Source of the DNA: Dermacentor variabilis
Taxonomy: Eukaryota > Arthropoda > Arachnida > Ixodida > Ixodidae
DNA: 64,000 bases
Assembly: GCF_050947875.1 (NCBI RefSeq)
Contig: NW_027460291.1
Location: 25,999,868-26,063,867 of the forward strand
Reading direction: 5' to 3'
Shown in pieces: positions 14,844 to 26,211 of the stretch. The notes beneath the pieces were generated by a model. It had not been told where the DNA came from. It searched no databases and was given only the letters and a program-made list of their open reading frames with translations. Each line of letters begins with the position of its first letter. The first letter of the stretch is position 1. The position numbers and the translations under genes are program-made.

Positions 14844-16059
14844 TTAGGGAGTCACCTGATTCATTTTATAGGGTAATAGTTCGCGTGTCCTGTGTGCTTC
14901 AGACTTTCCAGAAAAATTTTTTGGGTCGTTCTTAAGCATGTTCGGCACATCAGAATAAATGAATGAGCGTTTGGCATGATGTATGGCTTCCAGATAGGCA
15001 GTTTCAGCGGCTTTGTATTTTTTCCATGCGTCAGGGGTGTTACGGGAGTTAGCTGCGCGGAAGAGACGTTTTTTCTTGTTATCTAATCGCTTCGGTGCTT
15101 TATTGAACCAGGGTTGTGCTGAATTGGAATGAATGCTAATTTGGGGAATGTATTTGCCAACTAAATTACTTAGTTTCTCTTTGAAAATTTGCCAATTTTC
15201 ACCCATGGTAGACAAGGAAGGGCATTTGCAAAACTGGGGTAAAATTGCGTTAGTTTATGATTAATTGCTTCATAATTGCCCTTTTCATACAAGCGAATAG
15301 TCTTTGTAACAGTCGGGGTCAAAAGGGGTTTAATTACGAAGTCGACATGAATGACTGTATGTTCACTGATTTCGGGAACATACGCGATGGATGACACACC
15401 CTCAGGATTACTTGTTAAGATAAGGTCTAAAATATTTTGGCAGTTATCGGTGACATGGGCTGGTTCTGTGAGCACTTGAGATAAGTGAAAGTTCAGGCAT
15501 ACCTCAAGGAACTCGTTCGATTCCATTGAAGTAGCCGTTGGTGCAGGCCGGCTTGACCAATCGATATTAGGAAAATTTGTCTCCAAATAGAATTACATGC
15601 ATGTTGGGGTGTTGGGTCGTTATTTCACTTAAGATGTTATTCAGTGTGAAAGAGAAGTCTGGGGTACTATGGGGGGCTATAGCAAACGCCAAGTAAAATT
15701 AAATGGGGTGCGGCATGGCACTTAAGCCATAGGATTTCAAGATCGGACATAATGTTTACAGATGTACATGATATATTTTGGTTTACGCCGACAAGTACCC
15801 CTCCCCCCCTCGTGACCCTGCGATCGTATCGGAACAGTTGAAAATTTGGTAGGTCAGCGAGCACTTCGCTGTCCGTTACGCCTCCTGTAAGCCATGTCTC
15901 CGTTAATATTAGAAGGTTACTGCAACATGACGAAACCATATTAGAAATAATGTCACGTTTTGGGATGAAGCTCCGTATGTTAGTGAAAATAGCGCAAAGG
16001 AACAAGTTTTGTCGCGGGACGGGTCGAGGGTGGGAAGGCACATGTTGATGACTGGGCAA
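14844..16059 (-). pseudogene. LINE endonuclease and linker
   Basis: This is the apurinic-type endonuclease region of the LINE on the minus strand. 16059-15667 has NIRSFIPKRDIISN and LLILTETWL (the catalytic Glu region). 15586-15170 has FPNIDWSS, ILDLILTSNP and SEHTVIHVDF, where the catalytic SDH box reads SEH. 15215-14844 is the linker before RT with PWFNKAPKRL and KKKRLFRAA. Frameshifts separate the three open pieces. Confidence 0.75.
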
Positions 16060-16755
16060 TTGCTACGATATTTCCTTAACAGATTCTATGGAATGGTCAA
16101 ACACGTATCGTTTGGTAACTATATGTAATGATTTGAAGCGGAGAGAATAGGACGTAGATTTCGATTTAGCGAAAGCGATAAGGTTTTTACGAGCAATTCT
16201 GATGGGCTGAGGGAAATCTTCTTTGACGCTGAAATTGCTTCCCTTAAATTTAGGGCCATTAGAAAGTAGAGACTCTTTAGTTTTGAATTGATTAAATTTT
16301 ACGATAAGTCACCGAGCACGGCCTTCTGTATGGCGTCCAAGGCGATGCGCACGGTCAATATGGTTGGGATCAATGACGAATTTCAAGTGTTCATTACAGT
16401 GGCGGACGACGATTTTTTCAGATTCTGCAAATGTTTCTTTCGGGTTAGGATCGGAGATGTTATAAAATATTAGATTATTACGGCGTGACCTGTTTTCGTT
16501 ATCATCACTGTGTGTAGCAAGGCGTGCGATCTGGCCTGCCATTTGGGTGGTATCTATTCTTATGCTATCAAGGTCAGTTCATAGTGTTGAAATAGCTTTG
16601 TAATGTCTTTCTAAATCAGTCATGCGTTTCCTTAGGTCCGATAGGGTTTTGTCTGTTGTTAGTAGCTTGCTTTTTAGGTCTAGTACTTCGGTAATAAGTT
16701 TTGACTGGCCAGAAGCTAGCTTTCCTAATTCAGACATAAGGTCTTCAATACCGGG

Positions 16756-16782
16756 AGGGCCAGGGTTAGTTTCTGTATCACC
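16756..16782 (-). other. 2A-like ribosome-skipping motif
   Basis: These 27 bases on the minus strand encode GDTETNPGP. The consensus is D-x-E-x-N-P-G followed by P, and every fixed position is met. It is preceded by a run of leucines, as in active 2A sequences. Skipping would separate an N-terminal leader from the nucleic-acid-binding part of ORF1. Activity is inferred from the motif only. Confidence 0.75.
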
Positions 16783-16912
16783 CGACAAAAGCAACAAAGA
16801 CCGTATGACACGAACACATTCGATAACAGTTGTAGCGCAGCACCATGGGCTCGGTAGCTGTATTAGGAAGTAGTTGCTGGATTTTTTCCCGAAAGAATGA
16901 TACGTTCTACTG

Positions 16913-16970
16913 ACCTGCATGGCGAAATACAGCGGATCAGTGGTCTGCGCTGAAGCACAGCCACCGAGCC
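16913..16970 (-). repeat. 58-bp direct repeat, copy 1
   Basis: Matches 17225-17282 with two differences. The spacing is 312 bp, exactly 104 codons, so both copies share a reading phase. Both copies end on the minus strand in CAG followed by GT. Confidence 0.85.
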
Positions 16971-17224
16971 GACAGAGTGCGGGGGATGAGAGGGCCAGCT
17001 GTATAGCTGACGTTGGGCACGATGTTGCTGCCGATGGCGCGTTCCATGGTGAATGAGGCTCCAAAGAAGGTAGCGACGGCGCTGTTTTGCACAATGAATC
17101 GGTCATGGCGTGAGCAGGCAAGGGGCCCGCGCCGGGCGTGCTGGGCCGGATTTCTGGGATAGCTGTGGCTTGGGGCAAGGCCAGAATTGGGGGCAATAGA
17201 AGAAGTGCGGTGATGAAACCGTGC

Positions 17225-17282
17225 ACCTGCGTGGCGAAATACAGCGGATTAGTGGTCTGCGCTGAAGCACAGCCACCGAGCC
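17225..17282 (-). repeat. 58-bp direct repeat, copy 2
   Basis: The upstream partner of 16913-16970 in element orientation. It lies just before the apparent start codon of the LINE's first ORF. It may be the remains of a tandemly repeated 5' region. Confidence 0.85.
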
Positions 17283-17300
17283 CACCCAGGAATCACGGGC

Positions 17301-17771
17301 AGTAAGACATCGAAATGTGGTCATCACTTCGAAAAGAAGAAAAGAATTAATGCTTTCAAAATTCACCGAAACAACCGAAAGACCCCCCCTCCCCCTTTCT
17401 TTTTGTATTCTCGCTTTTGCGATATGGTAATAGAAAAACATGGAAGGGTAGCAGTCATTTTACTTCTCATCTACTTTCCATATTTTGGCCACTCCTCGGT
17501 GGATGTGGAAACGAGTCCCATATTTTGTATAACTACGGCCTTAGGGCACCGCTTTCTCGCACGCCTTGTTCGAAGGTGTCGTCGTTTGGAATGCCAAAAT
17601 GCGCAAGCGCAGGTAAACCGTGTATGTCAAAAGGCTTAATTCTACATAATAGTGTCTCTCTATCGTAAAACTGATTTTGGGCGTGTTAAGATGCGTGCCG
17701 AAGGCTAATCACGGGTTGCGATTACGTAAGGGCAGTAAAACGAACACGTGCCCTGAAGAAATCAGACTGCG
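17301..17771. other. no gene seen
   Basis: Contains a C-rich run near 17385-17395 and short ORFs without motifs. The 5' end of the neighbouring LINE may lie here, but I see no clear boundary. Confidence 0.4.
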
Positions 17772-18006
17772 GGGTTTTACGTGCTAACACCATGTGCACG
17801 AACTGATTATGAGGCACGCCGTAGTGGCGGACTTAGGAAATTGCGGCCACCTAGGGTTCTTGGTTCTTTAACGGGTACTCAAATCTAGGGACACGGGTGG
17901 TATCGCATTTCGCCCCCATCGAAATGCGGTTGCCATGGCCGAGATTCGAACCTGCGACCTTGCGCTTAGCTACCCAACACCATAGCCACGAAGCAACCAC
18001 GGCAGG
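17772..18006 (-). mobile_element. Ruka-type tRNA-derived SINE
   Basis: On the minus strand this runs from a tRNA-like head (gtggctatggtgttggg and ggttcgaatctcgg, an internal B-box) through the body strings gcatttcgatgggggcgaaat and tccgccactacggcgtgcctcat-like to an end with gcacgtaaaac. This is the structure of the tick Ruka SINE family. It is complete at the head and moderately diverged. Confidence 0.85.
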
Positions 18007-18181
18007 TAACACGCGCCCTGGATAGCTTCTGTCAATAATCGTTCGCCGAATGACGCTTTCTTAAAAAAAAACGAAAGTATTTGTGAAATATAACGTAAAA
18101 CAGTGGTGACAAATCGACTGTTAAGCAAGGAAGATGAAAAAAAAACTACGCCTGTACTTCATTTAAGTCCACAGCTACATA

Positions 18182-18700
18182 CAGGGTGTTTCATGTAACT
18201 TGGGCCAAACTTTCAAAATGTACAAATTCCACGTAACTGGACCGATCCACGGTAATGTTGTTTGCGATCACTTGGAGATACTCAGATTATTTTTTGCATT
18301 TCGCATCAATAGATAATTAGTTTTAATTAATAAATCAACTTATCAGAAATTATATTTAGATGAAAAGTGTCCATGAAAAAAGTGTAGAGTAACATCAAAA
18401 ACTCACGATAGAGCTTTCTGTTGCTCGATACGTGCTGCATAAAAGTGATTTTCCGAGCGTGAAAGTAGCCCGCGAATACACGCAAAATTGCCGCTCGACG
18501 GACCGCTGGAGTTACATTGTGACAGTTTCACATAATCTGTAAACTAATTAGTCAATTTTGTCCGCTTTAGATGCTCTAAGGGATGCAGTTTACAGAACTT
18601 CGATATCTGTGTATGGTACAGAGTCACGGATTTGTGAAGTTCGTGCTTGAATTTTTATAAGCTCACGAGGTGTTGTATATTTCCGAGAAAAATTTAAGCT
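18182..18700 (+). mobile_element. MITE-like element starting CAGGGTGTTTC
   Basis: An AT-rich block that begins tacagggtgtttcatgtaac after a TA and carries strings I associate with abundant non-autonomous tick repeats (cataaaagtgattttccgag, acgcaaaattgccgctcgac). I do not find the matching caccctgta end downstream, so it is probably truncated. No transposase ORF is present. Assignment to the mariner/Tc1 group is an inference from the TA target. Confidence 0.5.
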
Positions 18701-18959
18701 TTTAATAAAGAATTCTGCTTTCCAGAGGCACCAAAATTTAACTTTCTCTTTCAAATGGAACCAATTTCATTCGAATCATCCCGGCGCGTGGCTGATCGCC
18801 GTATTTCTGAGTTTTAGAAATATTGGAATAGGAAAATTTGAGTTTGCCCGCAGCTAAAGTTTTCTTGTAAAGTCGTCATTTTCCGGACAGCGTATTTCTT
18901 CTGTGTTGGCAATAAAACGGTGTCATTGGCCACGATAGTTTGTAGCACGGAATCGAATG

Positions 18960-19360
18960 CTCTTGTCCGAAATATTAGCATTTAAATGTCCATAGAGGGA
19001 TATAGTGCTTGTTGTATTGACGGTGAAGAACCAAGCACTGTCATAAGTGTGAGTTACGTGTGCCTCTAACTCTTCATTGGGCAAATTTGTGCTCATAGAG
19101 GCAAGCAGCACTCAAAGCACAACGATAGCAGCGAGCATAGTCTCAATCGTCGAACGAGAACAGTCGGCTCAAGTGCTTCCCCTACTGATACATGCATCAC
19201 CGTGCATACATTCCAGAGTAAATTGCCGGCGCTTGCGTACATTTCACAATGCACAGCGCTATTCGCGAGACGCTGGCAACCTTATAAGATCATACGTTTT
19301 TGCTACGGAACCAAGCACATTACCGAAATTTCGTTTTGCAGTTGTTCACTAAACTGTACA
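18960..19360 (+). repeat. interspersed repeat copy B
   Basis: Same family and strand as 455-905, sharing attgacggtgaagaac and the following block order, but clearly diverged and without the A-rich tail. Its short ORFs are not conserved with the first copy. Confidence 0.55.
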
Positions 19361-22300
19361 GCCATGCGGCGCCTCATTACGACCTGAATGCGGCAAGATG
19401 CGGCTGGGATATTTCGAGGCACGTAATCTTTCAGGATCGGCGAAGCTACTGTGAAAGTCAGCCCATTTTGCGATTTATATATTGCGCTACAGTATTATCA
19501 CGTTCCATGTGCCACGTGCAGGTATTATGAAAACACGCCGCTTGTTTCAACCACTGCTTTCTCTTTTTGTTCCCTCCACACATGGCCACTCGTGCGTGCA
19601 CCACTCGCTTGTTATTGCGTGCGTTATTTACAGGCGCCTCCCCGTTTCATTCATGTCCGTGTTCTCTGTTGTTCCTGCCAACGGCGATTTTTTTTTCCTT
19701 TCTTTCGGGAGGAGCTTTTATTCTTGAGTTTGAGCTGATATCATTGCAGACGCAAAGGAATGATGTGGCTTCCTCGTTCTTAAGGTAATGCACCGTCAGT
19801 TGCCATTACATTTTTGTTTTTCATGTGCCCAATTTAAATGTTAAGCGTACGACACCTGACGCCTGAAACAGACTCGTAGATGCCCTAATGTGAATCTTAC
19901 AGACACCAAGCTTGAGCAGTTGTGTCAACGAGAAGATATGTTTGATTGATCACACTGACGCAGTGGAGAGTTTGGACTGGACGTGCCCTGGGCTGGCCTA
20001 ACTGGAGTTTAGGGCATGAAAGAAACAAATATTTGCGTAACACTCAGAGGCGTTCAGTCGAGGATAAGGGAAAAAAACGTACACGATGTGTTGTGCGCGT
20101 GCATGCGTGCGTGCGTGGGTGTGAGTGTTTGTGTTTAACACACGTTTTTATTTCATGGGCGGTTTGAACGCAAGCAAATACACCAGCAAGAAAGACACTC
20201 ATCTCAAGCCGGATAATTGTCTTGGATGTACGTGCCATTCTGCGCTAGCCAAATGTCCCCCTACTCCGACCACCTGAATGCCCGTTCTCTTACCAGACAA
20301 AGGTCCCTTGTTTTGGTCACTCGAATATTTAAGGTGACCTCTAAGAATGACGTGCAGGAGGACAGTAAAAAAACGCACTATAATCAGGATTGATGTGGAT
20401 CTATGCTCACGCACACGGCATGACTCACCTTTTCACATAGAGTTAATAAACGCAAGTCTAAGCACTAAGCAAGCATAACTTCTCATACGGAAATGTTTAA
20501 AAGACGAAAAACTGCAAGGTAAGTTAACTCAGAACTACCCATAACAGCCTAGGAGTATACTGATAATAACAGGGAATATAGAAGGTCCGAAATGCTGTGA
20601 TAATGACAAAGATATTCATATCACTTTTGCTGACTAATTCGGGAAGAAAAGTACTCTGGGGCCATGTATTAAAGCAATTTCGTGTTTTTTAAATTTTGCC
20701 ATCTTCATTGGCTCCACGTGTGCGTGCTCCTCGCCTTAGCCGGAACCGGACGCTCAACGTACGAGACGCCGATGCTATAGCGTTACCGTCATAAACTATA
20801 TTCAGGAGTTGTATAGTTATATAGGGCAATTCATTAACCAATCATAAGCACGGAGACAGGGTAGTACCGGCCCGTATGCGCCCAAAGCAGCCACGACGTT
20901 GTCACCACCGTGCAAACCATGAACGTCGTATTTTCATCGAGCGTGTCGCAAAGCATAACTGCCCGTGAGAGTATCAAAATGATAGAAGTACAAGAAATAA
21001 ATTGTAGCCAATATAACGATTCTGAGACGAAGAACAAGCGCGTTGAAGAACAGGCACGTTTACGTAAAACAGCGCACATAAATAGAAAAGCCTTCTCACG
21101 ACACTCACGTGATATACTGAAACAGCTTCTTCAAATAGAAAGCCTTTAAAGACCACATTTTTCAACTTTCTTAAATAGATTTCTATTTTAGAATAATTTA
21201 GATTTTATAGAAATTTAGATTGCATAGAAAAATGTAAAAAAAAATATTGCTTGCCGCAGTCCTCTCTGCACAGATTAACACGACGGTGCTAGATTTGAGG
21301 GCGTTAGGTATTGCTAGAGAACTCCTTTTCACGTTGGTAAGGTCCAGCTATGTAGTCGAAGTTGGAAGCTATCACTGTAGCACACAAGCCTAGAAGAGCG
21401 CACTCGAACGCAAAGTGTCTGATGTTATCGAAGGCAATGTGTGTACTACTCTCACCGAACTAAATTATCTTCGACGCGGGAACGTGAAGGAATTCCCGAC
21501 GAGAGAGGATGAAATGCTTCGGTGAACATAGGCAGCGACAAATGCAAACTGCCATCGCACTGTAGTTGAAAGAGGTTTGCCGCAGTCAGGCAGCAAACCA
21601 TATTGTCGAGCTGCGTGTGTAACAAGTCATCAAGCTAATCCGGAGGTAGGTACAGCGGCGATCCTACCAGAGTTCTCTAGGCAGTGATAAATAAATTTCT
21701 AATCGTCGACGTGCGTCGAAGAGCGTACAGCATCCAGCGGTTCTAAATGTGAAAAAGACCAGAAAAGAACAGTTTGATCATTTTACGCATCCTTTATTTT
21801 AACTTCTTCGAGTGCCCTAAAGAACGTCGTTAGGCCACAAACGTTCGTTAGGCCACAAACGTTCAGCGATAATCGACGTCGCGTGTGACATGCTGGGATC
21901 TTTTTCCTACGTTTCGTACAGTTAAAAAGAAATCGCCAAGGATTGGCACTTTCGTTGCTGTCAAATGAGCGTATGTGGACTCAAGTACATCTTGATTTTG
22001 ACAACACAAAAGCAACATGAAAGCTTGCACTTCCAGTTCAAACAGCCATTTCAAGTGCTGTTTCTAGCATTAGGCCGTCACTCCCATCAGTTCTTGGTAG
22101 CACTGTTTCACGGTGTATCACACAGCTGCCGGAATGACAGAGACATCATGGATACTTGTCTAATGAAAAGCTAAATTAGCCAGCCTTACCAGGGTCTCAA
22201 CAAATATTCTGCTGCCTTGCATGAAGTGCCGAACGATACCTCCTCAGGCCAGCAGAAAATACAAAAAGAAGCGTCATGCTCGTTTCCTAACCAGCAGATT

Positions 22301-22429
22301 GGAACACTCAGTCTTCAAAGTTGTGACACGCAAACTTGATAACGATGCTTAAGATAAACGCGATTATATGATTTATTGCAATAATACTGGGGAGAGAAAT
22401 AAACTTTGGGAAAAAAGTCCGGGAATATA
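19361..22429. other. no gene seen
   Basis: About 3 kb without a recognisable gene. It holds a short duplication of ttaggccacaaacgttc at about 21830-21865 and several 60-80 codon ORFs without motifs. Confidence 0.4.
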
Positions 22430-23060
<631 letters not shown>

Positions 23061-24159
23061 TATATGGTTTCACTCGTGCGAGAAAAGCAGCGAGAGAGCG
23101 GCCATGGGGAACTTCCGGTCACGCGCCTCATCAGTCTGCTACGCCGGAACACTAAGCGTGTTTTTAAGTTCTTTCACTATGCGGAAAGTCTATTTTTAAA
23201 TTTTGAGATAAAAGAGATGCGCATTACGCCTTAATATTAGTACATTAAATTTCTCACATAACTTGCGGTAATGTCGACTTGCAAAATTGCCGTATACTTG
23301 TATAGAGGAAAAAGTTGAAAATCTGCGGTTTAGAATTTAACGCTCTCCTTCTGCTCGATATAGTGGCCAATGTTTTCCTTGCTCGCTAAATTTAGCGGTC
23401 TACGTCGGTGAGCAAAACCGGAAGTCGTCCAGGGCCCATGTTTGCAAACAGTGAAAGCGTCTATACTACGAGCTGCGTCTCAGAGGTTCATGCTCTGAGG
23501 GAGCAAAGTGCAAGAGGTTGTAGCGACATCGGAAAAGAGCCTGTTCACCTGTGTATAAAAAAGCAAGCTTTTACGCACCCTTTTTGCCCGACTCACCCGA
23601 GAGCATCGTGCGACGCGCAGCTAGTTGGTTCAACACAGCTTCTCACGGTAAAACAGCCGAGGAAACGATGACATGCAGAAGGAGTGAATAACACCACAAA
23701 ACGCTGAAAAACAAGCCAGTGGCTTATTGCCATAAAAGCGAATAAATACGAATAACAATGAAGCACGTAAAGCAAAAGCACACTGTCACGAGAACACGCC
23801 GCACGAAACATCGTGCAGGGGGAATGCTTAACGAAAAATCATGCAGATCCCACGCACTGTGAGAATCAATGTAAGCGAAGCTTTCTGTGCTGGATGCTTT
23901 GATTGGTGACAACTCGGCTAAAGCTTAGCGTCTTCAACGTTTAGGCTAACACGAGACTGGCGAGTTGATAATAAACGTTACCTTGCGTGCACCACTGTTG
24001 TTTGTCGGTGTAGTACACAGAACACACAGGGAGAGGTGCTTGCTTGAGGCGTTGTTTTGTGGCATATTTCATAACCTCTGAGAGGGTTGAGCATAGTCGT
24101 TGCCTCAGATGACACATCGCATTGTGGCAGAACTAGTATACTTGAATAGGATTATGCGG
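23061..24159. other. no gene seen
   Basis: No recognised gene. A tataaaaaag string near 23556 resembles a TATA box, but no initiator, leader or coding exon that I can recognise follows it. Confidence 0.4.
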
Positions 24160-24368
24160 CTGAACGTGCCAAAACCACAATCGGATTATGAGGCACGCCG
24201 TAGTGGCGGACCCCGGATTAATTTTGACACCGTGATGTCCTTTAACGTGTCCCAAAATCTAAGTGCATGCGCGTTTTGTATTCCGCCCCCGTCGAAATGC
24301 TGCTGCCGCAATTAGGATCAAATACACGACCTCTAGCAATGCGATAACCGCAAAGCTAACGCGGCGGG
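24160..24368 (-). mobile_element. Ruka-type SINE, diverged
   Basis: Minus-strand copy. The plus strand shows cgtgccaaaaccacaatcgg, ttatgaggcacgccgtagtg and cccccgtcgaaatgc, with a decayed tRNA-like head (ggtatttgatcc-like B-box region). It is more diverged than the other copies. Confidence 0.8.
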
Positions 24369-25926
24369 CCCAGAAGTATTGATTTGATGGTCGACCACTT
24401 CCGTAGTGTCTCCTGGACGGATTTAATTGTGTCTCCTGGACGGATTTAATTGGATTTTTAAAGTGTGGATTTAATTAATGTGGCTCTGCTTCTGCATGCA
24501 CTGTGTAGGCTGCCTGCTTGACCTATTTGCATGGCGTTTTTTTTTCAGAAATAACAGCAACGTACTGTACCGTACCTTGAACTTAAGCTTATCCTGTTTC
24601 CCCGCAAACGCTGTCGTACAGTAGTGAGGTTCCTTTGCCGTCTCACGTCAGCTCCCTCTCTTTTATATGGGAACTTCTTCTCCTCCCCCTCCTTCTTCTC
24701 CTCTCCTCCTCTTTACAATTCTATCTGCATCCCCTCTGGCGCAACACCCTGTAGAGTCCAGGTGGTGTTGTCTGGCCTCGCACGTTAGTACAAAAGGAAG
24801 CGCTGCAGATTCTGCAGTGCTCCTGAGGGGAGTCACGGATAATTACAGCTATCAAGTGGCTAATGTGGTGACGGCCAGGGAGCTCCACAGGTCATTATGC
24901 ACATTCGATGCGGAGGTGTGAAAACGAGTTTCTCCTCTCGCCTTTCCTTGCTGACGTGCGCCTGACATCTGTATGCAGGCTCTGAACCACGCCCCGACGC
25001 GGTGTGCGCGACAACAGCTCACAGCAGCAGCAGTGGGAAAGTCAAAGGAAGAGGCAGAGAAAGCTTCGCTTTAATACCAACAACAACAACGAAACATGCG
25101 CAAACTTCCGCGAACTAATTTACTGTACACTAGCGAGGTTGGCGATTCTCAGTCAGCAATAGTGATAGGACGGTTCCTGGACGTGCGTGCGCTTCAGCAA
25201 TGAGGCAAGCATACGTCCGGTGAAATGGTCCTATCACATTTCCATTTTAATAGAGTGGAACACATCCGTACACGACGCAGTGAAGAGCGACATTCCTGCC
25301 TGGTTTATAGCGACGGTTGCATTGCCAAGCTCGGTCAGCCATTGGTTAAGAGAACGACCCGTCTTTCCAGCGTAGGCCTTTCAAAGGGTCTCCATTTCGC
25401 CTTTCTTCATTTCATGGGCAGTTTTACAATGACATGGTAAACATTATTCGGCGCATGCGATGGACGGCCAGGACGAGCTCTAGCAGTCTACTGCAATGGC
25501 ATCACGGGTTGCGTAGGTGTGCACCAATTCATTGCACAATTGCAATGAATTGCACAAATATACAACGCGCATCCACTCAAATCTGGAATGGCCTCGATTC
25601 TAATCAGCCCCAACAAATTTGGAAGAGCAAAAAAAATCTGCAAATATAAGCTGACCAAGAGAAATGTAAACTACAACGGTGGCAATGGATCGTCGCTTCG
25701 GCGCGAAATTTCTTGTTCTCATCCTTTCCTTTGTCGTTTCGGTGTTTTTCCTTTTTTATTATTATTTATTTACTCGATTGTAGTTAGTCGCGTAAGCGAC
25801 GAAGTTCGTCTGCAGTGCAACATGCGGTTTAAAGGCATTTCGCTAAAGTTCGGAATGCCGTTTGCCGCTTACTTGTTTTCCGTTTCTTTACCGCGTTCGG
25901 CTAGCTAGGCAGCACGACTGCATGAG
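24369..25926. other. no gene seen
   Basis: It holds a 20-bp tandem duplication of gtctcctggacggatttaat at about 24410-24450, a pyrimidine-rich tract at about 24650-24720, and a short GC-rich part. No coding sequence is recognisable. Confidence 0.4.
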
Positions 25927-26211
25927 CGCATTGTGTTTTATGGTAAAGCTACAGAAGTTTGCAAGAACTGAAATTGTTAGTTTTATGTGGCCCGGTATAC
26001 CGGGCCACATAAAACTAACAATTTCAGTCCTTGCAAACTTCTGTAGCTATACCGGGCCACATAAAACTAACAATTTCAGTTCTTGCAAACTTCTGTAGCT
26101 TTACCATAAAACACAATGCGAATCCTCGCATACCGGGCCACATAAAACTAACAATTTCAGTTCTTGCAAACTTCTGTAGCTTTACCATAAAACACAATGC
26201 GAATCCTCGCA
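25927..26211. repeat. 81-bp minisatellite with inverted copy
   Basis: Three direct copies of a unit starting taccgggccacataaaac: one truncated (25998-26049, 52 bp) and two of exactly 81 bp (26050-26130 and 26131-26211). A fourth copy (25927-25997) is inverted and meets the first at a perfect palindrome centred on 25997/25998 (ggcccggtataccgggcc). The copies are nearly identical; I see one difference (ccttg for tcttg) in the truncated one. The minus-strand ORF over it repeats a 27-residue unit. Confidence 0.95.

Larger units (their letters stand above)
16309..17226 (-). pseudogene. LINE ORF1 with 2A-like motif
   Basis: The first open stretch (17226-16579, 215 residues) starts with a hydrophobic segment (LLLLPPILAL) that looks like a signal sequence. 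It continues through a proline/serine/alanine-rich stretch to LLLLSGDTETNPGPP at 16750-16800. The NPGP box with upstream D-x-E-x is the known 2A ribosome-skipping consensus, reported in non-LTR retrotransposons of other animals. A leucine/lysine-rich, coiled-coil-like segment follows. A break near 16580 leads to the next open piece (16542-16309), with RRNNLIFYNI and IDRAHRLGRH, which resembles LINE ORF1p RNA-binding domains. Confidence 0.7.
13123..17300 (-). mobile_element. CR1/L2-like LINE, nearly full length
   Basis: About 4.2 kb on the minus strand with all parts of a two-ORF LINE: a 5' ORF with a 2A-like motif and an ORF1p-like segment, then endonuclease, reverse transcriptase and a 3' end with an A-rich tail (ggaaataaaattaaa) near 13123. 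Frameshifts and stops interrupt the second ORF at several points and the RT active site is FANDC instead of FADDC, so it is inactive. The 3' end resembles that of the LINE at 54.8-57.6 kb (both have an aaggcccca-like string on the plus strand), so the two belong to related families. The exact 5' end is uncertain. Confidence 0.85.

Noticed and set aside
23540..23570. tataaaaaag as a promoter
   Set aside because: It has no initiator at the right distance and no exon or coding sequence follows it.
25927..26211. CRISPR-like array
   Set aside because: The units are contiguous with no spacers, one is inverted, and the genome is animal.
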